Assembly: GCA_016716625.1 (NCBI GenBank)
Contig: JADJVJ010000006.1
Coordinates: 1-64,000, forward strand
Source of the DNA: Nostocoides sp.
GTDB lineage: Bacteria > Actinomycetota > Actinomycetes > Actinomycetales > Dermatophilaceae
Reading direction: 5' to 3'
Length of the DNA: 64,000 nt
In this document: in pieces, positions 30,463-39,449 of the stretch
Position numbering within the stretch: position 1 is the stretch's first letter
Layout of the letters: each line of letters opens with the position of its first letter
Made by a program: the position numbers and the translations under genes
Notes under the pieces: model-generated
Told to the model about the DNA's origin: nothing
What the model saw: the letters and a program-made list of their open reading frames with translations, nothing else
Databases searched by the model: none

Positions 30463-31920
30463 TCAGTCGGCGTCGAGGGCGAGCAGGTCCTCGATCGTCT
30501 CACGTCGGACGATGACGCGGGCGTGTCCGCCCCGAACGGCGATGACCGGGGGCCGGGGGGTGTGGTTGTACTGGCTGGAGAGCGCGCGGCAGTAGGCCCC
30601 GGTACCGGGCACGGCGATCAGGTCGCCGGGGGTGAGGTCCGAGGGCAGCCACTCGTCGAGGACGACGATGTCGCCGCTTTCGCAGTGTCGGCCGACGACC
30701 CGGCTCAGCATCGGGGGGGCGTCGGAGTGACGGTTGGCGAGCGTGCACGAGTAGTCCGCCTCGTAGAGGGCCGGGCGGGCGTTGTCGCTCATGCCGCCGT
30801 CGACCGAGACGTAGGTGCGGCTGCGGCGGTCGCCGAGGGTGACCTCCTTGACCGTGCCGACCTCGTAGAGGGTGAACATGCTCGGTCCGACGATCGCGCG
30901 GCCGGGCTCGATGGCCACCCGGGGCACCTGGGTCACCTGGGCCACCTGATCCAGCGCGCCGTGGCCGTCGCCGAGCGCCGTGAGCTCCCGGGTGAGTATG
31001 CCGGCCAGCTCGACCCCGAGCCGGTCCACCGGGAGAGGGTCGTGCGCCGTGGTGTAGGCAATGCCGTAACCCCCGCCGAGGTTGATCTCGGGACAGTGGT
31101 AAGCCAGTTCTTCGGCAACGCGAATGTGCAACCCGACGAGCCGGTGCGCGGCGGCCTCGAAACCGGAGGTGTCGAAGATCTGGCTGCCGATGTGGCTGTG
31201 CAGCCCAAGCAGTTCGAAACGCTCCGGTGCGGCGAGGATGCGCTGCACCGCCTCGAAGGCCGCCCCGCCATTGAGGCTGAACCCGAACTTCTGGTCCTCG
31301 TGGCCGGTTGCGATGAACTCGTGCGTGTGCGCCTCGACCCCCACGGTGACCCGTACCATGACCGGGGCCCGCACCCCGAGCTCGGCGGCGAGGGCACCCA
31401 GGCGGTCGATCTCTTGGCGGGAGTCGACGATGATCCGGCCCACGCCATAGGACAGCGCCTCGCGGAGTTCGGCAACGGATTTGTTGTTGCCGTGGAAGCC
31501 GATCCGCTCCCCCGGGAAACCGGCCCGCTGGGCCACCGCGAGCTCACCGCCGGTGCAGACATCCAGGCCGAGGCCCTCCTCGAGGACCCAGCGCGCCACC
31601 GCGGTGCAGAGGAAGGCCTTGCCGGCGTAGTAGACATCTGCACCGGCGAGTCCGCTGAAGGCGGCGTTGAGGCTGTCCCTAAAGCCCCGGGCGCGGGCGC
31701 GGAAGTCCTCCTCGTCGATGACGTAGGCCGCCGTGCCGAACTCCTCGGCAAGGCTCACGACATCACGCCCGGCGACCGTGAGCCGTCCGGCCGTGTCGCG
31801 CTGTGCGTTCTGCGACCAGAGCTCGCGCCGCAGCTCCATGACGTCGCCGGGGGTGGGCAGATAGATCGGCGGGCCGCCGTAACCTTCGGCGTGGAGTACT
31901 CCTGCCTCATGCGACCGCAT
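30463..31920 (-). CDS. lysA: Diaminopimelate decarboxylase
   Basis: A 485-residue PLP enzyme making lysine from meso-diaminopimelate. The PLP Lys is in DVYYAGKAFLCTAVARW. The substrate and phosphate sites are LLGLHSHIGSQIFDTSGFE and EINLGGGYGIAY, with EPGRAIVG and, near the C-terminus, YVSVDGGMSDNARPALY and GRHCESGDIVV (active-site Cys from the second subunit). It is the second gene of the argS-lysA-hom-thrC-thrB run. Confidence 0.96.
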   Translation of the reverse strand: MRSHEAGVLHAEGYGGPPIYLPTPGDVMELRRELWSQNAQRDTAGRLTVAGRDVVSLAEEFGTAAYVIDEEDFRARARGFRDSLNAAFSGLAGADVYYAGKAFLCTAVARWVLEEGLGLDVCTGGELAVAQRAGFPGERIGFHGNNKSVAELREALSYGVGRIIVDSRQEIDRLGALAAELGVRAPVMVRVTVGVEAHTHEFIATGHEDQKFGFSLNGGAAFEAVQRILAAPERFELLGLHSHIGSQIFDTSGFEAAAHRLVGLHIRVAEELAYHCPEINLGGGYGIAYTTAHDPLPVDRLGVELAGILTRELTALGDGHGALDQVAQVTQVPRVAIEPGRAIVGPSMFTLYEVGTVKEVTLGDRRSRTYVSVDGGMSDNARPALYEADYSCTLANRHSDAPPMLSRVVGRHCESGDIVVLDEWLPSDLTPGDLIAVPGTGAYCRALSSQYNHTPRPPVIAVRGGHARVIVRRETIEDLLALDAD

Positions 31921-31937
31921 ACGTCAGATCCGTTCTC

Positions 31938-33596
31938 TCACAGTCGCTCTGGAGCAGACACGCCGAGCAGGTCGAGGCCGTTGGCGAGGACCTGACGGGT
32001 GGCGTCGTTGAGCCAGAGCCGGGTGTGGTGCAGATCGGTGACTGGTTCGTCGGCGTTGACCGGGCGGACCCGACAGCTGTCGTACCACTTGTGGTAGCGG
32101 CCGGCGAGGTCCTCGAGGTAGCGGGCGACCCGGTGCGGCTCGAGCAGGCCCGCGGCCTGCGCCACGACGCGCGGGTAGTCCCCGAGCGCGGCCAGCAGCA
32201 CGGCCTCGCTCTCGTGGGTGAGCAGCGAAGGGTCGAAACCGGCCTCCCGGCGCACCCCGTCCTGCGCGGCCAGGCGGGCGACCCCACAGGTCCGCGCGTG
32301 CGCGTACTGGACATAGAAGACCGGATTCTCATTGGTGGCCCGGGTGAGCAGGTCGAGGTCGACGTCGATGTTGCTGTCGCTGCTGCTGCGGGCCAGGGCG
32401 TAGCGGGCGGCGTCGCGCCCCACGGCTTCGACCAGATCCTCGAGGACCACGACAGTGCCGGCACGCTTGCTCATCCGCACCGGCTGACCGTCCTGGACGA
32501 GGTTCACCATCTGGCCGATGAGGATCTGCAGGTTGACCCCTGGGGTGTCCCCGAACAGGGCACACATGGCCATCATCCGGGCGACGTACCCGTGGTGGTC
32601 GGCGCCGAGCATGATCACGACCTCGTCGAAACCGCGTTCGCGCTTGTCGAGGTAGTAGGCCAGGTCCCCGGAGATGTAGGCCGCGGTGCCGTCGGACTTG
32701 AGCACCACCCGGTCCTTGTCATCGCCGTGGTCGGTGGTCCGCAGCCACCAGGCCCCGTCCTGCTCGTACATGGCGCCGAGGCTCTTGAGCCGGTCGATGG
32801 CTCGCTGGACGGCCCCGGACTCGTGCAGGGAGTTCTCGTGGAAGTAGACGTCGAAGTCGACCCCGAAACCGTGGAGCGAGGCCTTGATCTCCTCGAACAT
32901 CATGTCCACGCCGCGGGAGCGAAACACCTCCTGCGCCTGCTCGTCGGGCAGCTCGAGGACGGTCGGTTCATCGGCGAGGATGCTCTGCGCGATCTCGGTG
33001 ATGTAGCCGCCGCCATACCCGTCCTCGGGGGCCGGTTCACCCTGGGCTGCGGCGAGCAGGCTGCGGGCGAACCGGTCGATCTGGGCGCCGTGGTCGTTGA
33101 AGTAGTACTCCCGGGTGACTTGCGCGCCGGCGGCCTGGAGCACCCTGGCCAGGGAGTCCCCGACGGCGGCCCAGCGGGTTCCCCCGAGGTGGATCGGGCC
33201 GGTCGGGTTGGCCGAGACGAACTCGAGGTTCACCACCCGGCCTGCCCGCGCCGACCCCCGCCCGTATGTCGTGCCCGCCTGCACGATGGCGCGCGCCAGT
33301 TCGCCGGCGCTCGCCGCGTCAAGGGTGATGTTGAGGAAGCCGGGTCCGGCGATATCGACGTCCTGGATCCCGGCGACGGCCCGCAGGCGCTCGGCGAGCA
33401 GCGCGGCGACCTCTCGCGGCGGCCTACCCGCCGACTTGGCGAGCTGGAGCGCGATGTTGGTCGACCAGTCCCCGTGATCGCGACCCCGTGGGCGCTCGAC
33501 CCGGACCTCCGCGGGGACGGGCGCCGCCAGCTCACCGGCGTCGACACATGCCTGCAGGGCAGCGCGGATGGCTGCGGAGAGCGCCTCGGGAGTCAC
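31938..33596 (-). CDS. argS: Arginyl-tRNA synthetase
   Basis: A 552-residue class I aminoacyl-tRNA synthetase. The N-terminal Add-1 domain is followed by [20 protein letters not shown], which carries the HIGH-type signature as HLGG. The ATP-binding loop is in [11 protein letters not shown], though the classic KMSKS is altered as in many ArgRS. The C-terminal DALR anticodon-binding domain has [20 protein letters not shown]. It stands close to a tRNA-Arg gene, a common pairing. Confidence 0.96.
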   Translation of the reverse strand: MTPEALSAAIRAALQACVDAGELAAPVPAEVRVERPRGRDHGDWSTNIALQLAKSAGRPPREVAALLAERLRAVAGIQDVDIAGPGFLNITLDAASAGELARAIVQAGTTYGRGSARAGRVVNLEFVSANPTGPIHLGGTRWAAVGDSLARVLQAAGAQVTREYYFNDHGAQIDRFARSLLAAAQGEPAPEDGYGGGYITEIAQSILADEPTVLELPDEQAQEVFRSRGVDMMFEEIKASLHGFGVDFDVYFHENSLHESGAVQRAIDRLKSLGAMYEQDGAWWLRTTDHGDDKDRVVLKSDGTAAYISGDLAYYLDKRERGFDEVVIMLGADHHGYVARMMAMCALFGDTPGVNLQILIGQMVNLVQDGQPVRMSKRAGTVVVLEDLVEAVGRDAARYALARSSSDSNIDVDLDLLTRATNENPVFYVQYAHARTCGVARLAAQDGVRREAGFDPSLLTHESEAVLLAALGDYPRVVAQAAGLLEPHRVARYLEDLAGRYHKWYDSCRVRPVNADEPVTDLHHTRLWLNDATRQVLANGLDLLGVSAPERL

Positions 33597-33605
33597 CCCG
33601 GGATT

Positions 33606-34037
33606 CTAGTGCTCGGCCTCGGGTGCCCGGCCTTCGGCAGCCAAGCGTGAGACAGTCTCGACGAGCTCGTCAGGGTCGAAGGGTTTGGCGATGAACTCAT
33701 CGATCCCGGCTTCGTTGGCCTGGAGCCGGTCGTGAACCTGGACCGAGGCGGTGACCATGGCGACCGGCACGCTGTTGAGCCGGTGATGTGCGCGGATAGC
33801 GGCAATCGCCCACCAGCCGTCGTAGACGTCCATTTGGGCGTCGAGGAGGATGACGTCCGGCGTCGGCAGGTCCACGGCGATGAGCCGGCTCATGCACTCG
33901 CGCCCGTCGACGGTCTCCTCGACGTCGAATCCGGCGAGTTCGAGATTGATCCGCAGAAGCCGCCGGATGGACTCGGTGTCGTCGCAGACGAGCACGAGGG
34001 GGCGCCCGCTCGCGTCTCCGCCCGACCCGGATTCCAT
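33606..34037 (-). CDS. Single-domain response regulator (receiver)
   Basis: A 143-residue CheY-like receiver from ATG 34037 (a GTG nine bases upstream is an alternative). It has the acidic pocket VLVCDDTESIRRLLR, the phosphoacceptor Asp in DVILLDAQMDVYDGWW, the Thr switch in VAMVTASVQVHDR, and the conserved Lys in EFIAKPFDPDELVE. There is no output domain, and no histidine kinase gene is in the window. Nine bases separate it from argS downstream, so it may be co-transcribed with argS. Confidence 0.9.
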   Translation of the reverse strand: MESGSGGDASGRPLVLVCDDTESIRRLLRINLELAGFDVEETVDGRECMSRLIAVDLPTPDVILLDAQMDVYDGWWAIAAIRAHHRLNSVPVAMVTASVQVHDRLQANEAGIDEFIAKPFDPDELVETVSRLAAEGRAPEAEH

Positions 34038-34044
34038 GACTTCC

Positions 34045-34050
34045 ACTGTA
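34045..34050 (-). promoter_or_regulatory. Putative -10 box for the response-regulator gene
   Basis: TACAGT on the minus strand sits seven bases before ATG 34037, and the alternative GTG lies inside this hexamer. The layout suggests a leaderless transcript and supports the ATG as the start. A -35 element is not clear. Confidence 0.45.
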
Positions 34051-34153
34051 GGCTGCTAGCCTCACCGGGCGAGATCGTACGATCAGTTGAGTTTTGACTT
34101 GTTCAAGATCTAGTGGATGGTCCGAGATCGCATGGCTGAGCCGTTCGGCTCCA

Positions 34154-34228
34154 GCCCCCGTAGCTCAGGGGATAGAGCACCGCCCTCCGGAGGCGGGGGC
34201 GCAGGTTCGAATCCTGCCGGGGGCACCA
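34154..34228 (+). tRNA. tRNA-Arg, anticodon CCG
   Basis: The acceptor stem pairs GCCCCCG with CGGGGGC, the T-arm contains GGTTCGAATCC, and the D-arm contains AGCTCAGGGGATAGAGC. The anticodon stem is CCGCC/GGCGG around loop CTCCGGA, giving anticodon CCG for CGG codons. The 3' CCA is encoded (34226-34228). It decodes a frequent Arg codon in this GC-rich genome. It stands divergent from the receiver gene and close to argS. Confidence 0.97.
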
Positions 34229-34486
34229 TTCGTGCCATGACTTTGCGGACTTCGCCATGAGCTGCGATGGCGTCGCCTTGGGTGGTGGATCGTGGGGGCT
34301 GGGACCCCGACGAACTGCCACCTAAGCCGCCAGCTGGGAGCGACCAGGAGCGACTCGAAACGTTCGGTGAACGCTCGCCGACAGGCTCGCTGCGGAGGTT
34401 GACAGGGCGCTGATCCCGGAGGAAGGTACGTGCAACTCCCCAGGGGTTATTGCCGGGGAGTAACCGACCTCTTGAGGAGTCCCGTG

Positions 34487-37400
34487 ATGCGCACTGCCCG
34501 TCGACCCGTTCGGTCCATAGCAGCGGTCGGCGCCGCGGTCCTCGTGGCCTGGCAAGCCGTCGCCGGTGCACCGGTCGCCGCCGCCGCCGGCACGACCGGA
34601 CTCACCGCCTTGGACACGGCATACACCGAGTCCTTCGACAGCCTGGTCCTCACCGGCACCGGCACCGAGGCCACGGACACCCCCGCTGGCTGGTCGTTCG
34701 TCGAGAACACCGGCAACACGACCTACACGGCCGGCACCGGCTCGTCGAACGCCGGCGACACCTACAGCTTCGGAGCATCCGGCTCGACCGACCGCGCCCT
34801 GGGGCAGGTGCGCAGCGGAACGACGAACACCGTCATCGGCGGCCGCTTCACCAACAACACCGGTGGCACCATCACCAGCCTCGACATCGCGTATGCCGGT
34901 GAGCAGTGGCGTCTCGGGGCCATCGGCCGGACCACGGCGGACCGGCTCAACGCGCAGTACTCCCTCGACAGCACCGATCTGTCCGTCACCTCCTCCGGCA
35001 CGTGGATCGACATCGACGAGCTCGACTTCAACCCACCGGTGACCGCGGGCACGGTCGGGTCGCTCGACGGCAACGCCGCGGCCAACCGGACTCTCCTGGC
35101 CCACACCCTGACGGGCCTGAGCATCGCACCCGGGGCCACGATCACCCTGCGGTGGCTGGATGTCGACGCCTCGAGCAGCGACGACGGCCTGGCCATCGAC
35201 GACGTCTCGATCACCCCACACGGCATCCCCGCCGGCACACCGACCGACCCCTCGGGTGCCGGTGCGGCCAACCCGACCTCGGTGACGCCCGGCGGCTCGA
35301 CCCTGGTCACCGTCACGGTGACCCCGGGCACCAACCCGGCGAGCACCGGGGTCACCGTCACCGCCGACCTCTCCAGCATCGGCGGGTCCGCAACCACCGC
35401 TCTGCTCGACGACGGCACCGCCCCCGACGCCACCGCCGGTGACGGGGTCTACTCGGCGACCGCGACCGTCGACGTCGCCACCGCCGCCGGGCCAAAGAGC
35501 CTGCCCTTCACCGTCACCGACGCCGAGAACCGTTCCGGTGCAGGGACGATCGGCCTGACCGTCACCCCACTCGACCCCTGCGAAGCGGCCGACGTGACGA
35601 TCGGTTCGGTGCAAGGCAGCGGTCCGGCGGTGACCACCACGTCGACCGTGACGGTCCAGGGCGTGGTCGTCGGCGACTACGAAGGAGCCTCCCCCAACCT
35701 GCGCGGCTTCTACGTCCAAGACGCCGGCGACGGCGATGCCGCGACCTCCGACGCGATCTTTGTCTTCGAAGGCGACAACGGCAACCGCGTCTCCGTCGGC
35801 GACGTCGTCCAGGTCACCGGTGCGGCGAGTGAGAACCAGGGCCAGTCGCAGCTCAGCGCGACCAGCGGAGTGGTGTCCTGCGGCCAGACCGCGACCGTGA
35901 CCCCGACGCCGGTCACCCTGCCATGGGCCTCCGCGGACGCCCCCGAGGCCTTCGAGGGCATGCTCGTCGTGCTCGACCAGACGGCATACGTCACCGAGCA
36001 CTTCCAGCTCGGTCGGTTCGGCCAGGTCGTGCTCTCCTCCGGTGACCGCCTCCGCCAGCCGACCAACGTCGTCGCCCCCGGGGCCGCAGCCATCGCGCTC
36101 CAGGCACAGAACAACCTCAACCGGCTCATCGTCGACGACGCCAGCCAGTCTCAGAACCCCGACCCGATCGTCTTCGGCCGCGGCGGCCTGCCGCTCTCGG
36201 CGAGCAACACCTTGCGTGGCGGGGACACGATCCAGGGCCTGCGGGGAGTGCTCACTTTCACCTGGGGCGGGAACTCGGCGAGCCCGAACAACTACCGGCT
36301 GCGGCCGCTCGGCTCCCTCGGCGGCACCAGCCCGGACTTCCAGCCGGCCAACCCGCGCCCGACGTCCCTTCCGAGCGTCGGTGGCCGCCTCGTCGCCGCC
36401 GGAATGAACCAGCTCAACTACTTCAACACCTTCGGACTGGGCGCCTGCACCTTCGGCGTCGGCGGTGCCCCAGCCGACTGCCGGGGCGCCGACAGCGCGG
36501 CCGAGTTCGACCGGCAGTGGCCCAAGACGGTGGCCGCCGTCCTCAAGATGAACCCGGCGATCCTCGGGGTCAACGAGGTCGAGAACGACGGCTACGGCCC
36601 GACGAGCGCCCTGGCGCACCTCGTCGACCAGCTCAATGCCGCGACCGCTCCGGGCACCTACGCCTACATCGACGCGGACACCGCGACCGGTTCGCTCAAC
36701 GCCCTCGGCACCGACGCGATCAAGGTCGGCCTGGTCTACCAGCCGGCCAAGGTGACCCCGGTCGGCACCACGGCGGCGCTCAACACCGTGGCGTTCGTCA
36801 ACGGCGGTGACGGCGCGGCCCGCAACCGCGCCTCGCTCGCTCAGGCCTTCGAGGAGGTCGGCACCGGAGCCCGGGTCATCGTCAACGTCAACCACTTCAA
36901 GAGCAAGGGCAGCGCCTGCGACGCCCCGGATGCCGGCGACGGCCAGGGCAACTGCAACGTCGTCCGCACCAATGCCGCCCAGCGGCTCGTGGAGTGGCTC
37001 GGGACCGATCCCACCGGGACCGGCGACCCCGACGTGCTCCTCCTTGGCGACTACAACTCCTACGCCATGGAGGACCCGATTGCCCTGCTCGAGACCTCGG
37101 GCTTCACCCACCTCATCAAGACACGCCTCGGGCCGGCGGCATACTCCTACGTCTTCGACGGGCAGTGGGGCTACCTCGACCACGCGCTCGCCTCGGCCTC
37201 GCTCGACGGCCAGGTCTCCGGGGTCGGCGACTACCACATCAACGCCGACGAGCCCTCGGTCCTGGACTACAACACCAACTTCAAGACCGCCGGCTTGGTG
37301 ACCAGCCTCTATGCTCCGGACGAGTTCCGCGTCTCCGACCACGACCCGGTGGTCGTCGGGCTCGAGCTCAACGCCCCGGTCCCTCCGCCGGTCGCCAACG

Positions 37401-38326
37401 ACGTGTCGGTGACCACCGCTGAGGACACCCCCGCCGCGGTCACCCTGAGCGGGAGCGGAGGCGGCGGACCCCTCACCTATGCCGTGGTCGACGCCCCGGC
37501 CCACGGCACCCTGTCCGGGACCGCCCCGGATCTCACCTACACCCCGGCAGCGGACTACTCTGGCACGGACAGCTTCACCTACACGGTGAGCGACGGCGTG
37601 ACCACCTCGGCTCCGGCCACGGTCTCGATCACCGTCACGCCGGTCGATGACGCACCGGCCATCGCCATCGACTACGGCCAGTGCGTCGGATCGACCTCGG
37701 CGAGCATCCCGCTCACCCTCACCGATGTCGACGGCGGGCCGTATGCCGCCCTGACTGCCACCTCCTCGAACCAGCAGGTCGTTCCGGACCGCTACCTCAG
37801 CGTGACCGGCACGGCCTCGGGTCGCACCCTCGTGCTCAAGACGGTGCGGGCCAACCCGGGGACCGCGGTCATCACGCTCACCGCCACCAGCGGTGCGGCC
37901 TCCTCGACGCTGCTCATCACGGTGCGCCAGGGCGGTGCCGCCAATGACACCCTGACCGGAGGAGACGGCACCGACGTGCTCTTCGGGCAGGGTGGCCGGG
38001 ACACCCTGGAGGGCGGAGCCGGCGACGACATCATCTGTGGCGCGGCCGGCAATGACGTCGTCAGCGGCGGCGACGGCGATGACGTGGTCTCCGGCGATGG
38101 CGGCAAGGACACCGTGAACGGTGGAGCCGGTGCGGACCTCCTCATCGGCGGCGACGCCGACGACACTCTGGTCGGCGGGGTCGGCACCGACTTCCTCTAC
38201 GGCCAGGCCGGAAACGACGCCCTCCTCGGGGGCGCCGACGCCGACTTCTTCGACGGCGGGATCGGCACCGACACCGCCGCGGACTACTCGGCCATCGAAG
38301 ACCTCGGGATCACCGCGGTCCCGTAG
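34487..38326 (+). CDS. Large secreted ExeM/NucH-family endonuclease with cadherin-like and RTX-type C-terminal repeats
   Basis: A 1279-residue protein with an Arg-rich signal peptide (RTARRPVRSIAAVGAAVLVA, cleavage near AVAGAPVAAAA). ATG 34487 follows GAGGAG by seven bases. Residues about 30-240 are an extracellular beta domain. Near 364 an OB-type module starts (CEAADVTIGSVQGSG). Residues about 636-955 hold the endonuclease/exonuclease/phosphatase domain, with LGVNEVENDGYG, VNVNHFKSKG, LLLGDYNSY and the catalytic RVSDHDPVVVGLE. A cadherin-like/Big_9 domain follows (VANDVSVTTAEDTPAAVTLS, about 966-1050). RTX-like nonapeptides then run from about 1148 to 1260 (GGAGDDIICGAAGNDVVSGG). It probably degrades extracellular DNA, with Ca2+-folded repeats. 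No type I secretion genes are nearby, so export is likely via Sec. Confidence 0.92.
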   Translation: MRTARRPVRSIAAVGAAVLVAWQAVAGAPVAAAAGTTGLTALDTAYTESFDSLVLTGTGTEATDTPAGWSFVENTGNTTYTAGTGSSNAGDTYSFGASGSTDRALGQVRSGTTNTVIGGRFTNNTGGTITSLDIAYAGEQWRLGAIGRTTADRLNAQYSLDSTDLSVTSSGTWIDIDELDFNPPVTAGTVGSLDGNAAANRTLLAHTLTGLSIAPGATITLRWLDVDASSSDDGLAIDDVSITPHGIPAGTPTDPSGAGAANPTSVTPGGSTLVTVTVTPGTNPASTGVTVTADLSSIGGSATTALLDDGTAPDATAGDGVYSATATVDVATAAGPKSLPFTVTDAENRSGAGTIGLTVTPLDPCEAADVTIGSVQGSGPAVTTTSTVTVQGVVVGDYEGASPNLRGFYVQDAGDGDAATSDAIFVFEGDNGNRVSVGDVVQVTGAASENQGQSQLSATSGVVSCGQTATVTPTPVTLPWASADAPEAFEGMLVVLDQTAYVTEHFQLGRFGQVVLSSGDRLRQPTNVVAPGAAAIALQAQNNLNRLIVDDASQSQNPDPIVFGRGGLPLSASNTLRGGDTIQGLRGVLTFTWGGNSASPNNYRLRPLGSLGGTSPDFQPANPRPTSLPSVGGRLVAAGMNQLNYFNTFGLGACTFGVGGAPADCRGADSAAEFDRQWPKTVAAVLKMNPAILGVNEVENDGYGPTSALAHLVDQLNAATAPGTYAYIDADTATGSLNALGTDAIKVGLVYQPAKVTPVGTTAALNTVAFVNGGDGAARNRASLAQAFEEVGTGARVIVNVNHFKSKGSACDAPDAGDGQGNCNVVRTNAAQRLVEWLGTDPTGTGDPDVLLLGDYNSYAMEDPIALLETSGFTHLIKTRLGPAAYSYVFDGQWGYLDHALASASLDGQVSGVGDYHINADEPSVLDYNTNFKTAGLVTSLYAPDEFRVSDHDPVVVGLELNAPVPPPVANDVSVTTAEDTPAAVTLSGSGGGGPLTYAVVDAPAHGTLSGTAPDLTYTPAADYSGTDSFTYTVSDGVTTSAPATVSITVTPVDDAPAIAIDYGQCVGSTSASIPLTLTDVDGGPYAALTATSSNQQVVPDRYLSVTGTASGRTLVLKTVRANPGTAVITLTATSGAASSTLLITVRQGGAANDTLTGGDGTDVLFGQGGRDTLEGGAGDDIICGAAGNDVVSGGDGDDVVSGDGGKDTVNGGAGADLLIGGDADDTLVGGVGTDFLYGQAGNDALLGGADADFFDGGIGTDTAADYSAIEDLGITAVP

Positions 38327-38333
38327 TTGCCGC

Positions 38334-38387
38334 CGGAGATCGGTGAGTATGACGGAGAACGTTGTCCGTCATACTCGCCGATCTCCG
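38334..38387. terminator. Bidirectional hairpin between the nuclease gene and the CNNM gene
   Basis: Two 23-base arms (38334-38356 and 38365-38387) pair with a single G-U wobble around an eight-base loop (GAACGTTG). It sits between convergent stop codons, so it can end transcription from both sides. There is no clear T run, but the stem is very long. Confidence 0.75.
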
Positions 38388-38411
38388 TCACGCTCGGCGC
38401 GCGCGCCCGAT

Positions 38412-39449
38412 TCAGGACCGCCGTGAGGCGTCGATGACCTCGCCGACGAGCTCCTCGATGACGTCCTCGAGGAAGACCAGGCCGCTCACGGTGCCATCCG
38501 CTCGGACGACCCGCGCCACGTGCGACCCGGTCTCCTGCATCGTGGAGAGGACCGACTCGACCTCGTCGGCAGCACTCACCGTGGCAAGGCGGCGGATGCG
38601 TTTCGCCGGGACGGCCTGCGCGCGCTCGCCCTCGGCGGCATAGAGCAGGTCCTTGAGGTGGAGGTAGCCCAACGGCTCACCCGAGGCATCGAGCACCGGG
38701 TAGCGCGAGAAGCCGTGCCGCGAGACGAGGCGTTCGAGCTCGGCCGGGGTGGCGCCGGCGGCCACCGAGACCAGTTCCGCGAGCGGGACCTCGACGTCGG
38801 CGGCGTCCTTGTCTGAGAACTCCAGGGCGGCGCCGATCCGCTCGTAGTGGTCGGAGCCGACGAGGCCCTCACGGTGCGACTCGTCGACGATGTGCGCCAC
38901 TTCTTCTGCGGTGTAGTCCGAGGAGATCTCGTCCTTGGGCTCGACGCCCATCGCCTGCACCACCGCCTTGGCAACGTGCTCCATAACGACGATGAGCGGA
39001 CGGAGCACCCGAGCGAGCCAGAACAGTGCCGGCACGAGAAGGCGGGCCGAGCGCTCCGGCCCCGCGATCGCCAGGTTCTTGGGGATCATCTCGCCGACGA
39101 CAACATGGAGATAGACCACGACGAGGAGGGCCAGCGCCAGTGCCACCCCGTCGACGAAGGCCGTCGGGATGCCGAGCCGCTGCGCCACCGGGACCAGCGC
39201 GTGATGGAGGGCGGCCTCCGAGATCGCTCCGAGGAGTACCGAGCACACGGTGATCCCGAGCTGGGCGCACGCGAGCATCGAGCCCATCGAGGACAATGCG
39301 GTGAGCGCGGCCGCCGCTCGCTCGTCCCCGGCCTCGGCCAGCGGCTCGAGCTGGCTCCGCCGCGAGGCCATGGCAGCGAACTCCGCGCCGACGAAAAAGG
39401 CGTTCGCGAGCAGCAGCACGACGGTGATGCCGATGGCCCAGCCGCTCAC
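38412..39449 (-). CDS. CNNM/CorC-like membrane protein with CBS pair (shorter paralogue)
   Basis: A 345-residue protein from GTG 39449. The N-terminal CNNM (DUF21) domain has three or four helices (VLLLANAFFVGAEFAAMASR; SMLACAQLGITVCSVLLGAI). GEMIPKNLAI is the family motif. A CBS-domain pair follows (DVEVPLAELVSVAAG; TVSGLVFLEDVIEELVGEV). The C-terminal transporter-associated domain is missing, unlike its neighbour. Members are linked to Mg or other divalent cation handling. Its start overlaps the neighbour's stop. Confidence 0.9.
   Translation of the reverse strand: MSGWAIGITVVLLLANAFFVGAEFAAMASRRSQLEPLAEAGDERAAAALTALSSMGSMLACAQLGITVCSVLLGAISEAALHHALVPVAQRLGIPTAFVDGVALALALLVVVYLHVVVGEMIPKNLAIAGPERSARLLVPALFWLARVLRPLIVVMEHVAKAVVQAMGVEPKDEISSDYTAEEVAHIVDESHREGLVGSDHYERIGAALEFSDKDAADVEVPLAELVSVAAGATPAELERLVSRHGFSRYPVLDASGEPLGYLHLKDLLYAAEGERAQAVPAKRIRRLATVSAADEVESVLSTMQETGSHVARVVRADGTVSGLVFLEDVIEELVGEVIDASRRS

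Noticed and set aside
29413..31995. An 860-codon plus-strand open frame
   Set aside because: It lies antisense to hom and lysA, both certain, and its translation has no recognisable domain.
34322..37504. A 1060-codon open frame on the minus strand
   Set aside because: It is wholly antisense to the secreted nuclease, whose domains are clear. Its product is Gly/Val/Arg-rich with no family sequence. High GC makes long antisense frames common.
34154..38400. Genomic island inserted at the tRNA-Arg gene
   Set aside because: The large nuclease beside a tRNA is suggestive, but there is no integrase, no repeat of the tRNA 3' end and no base-composition change.
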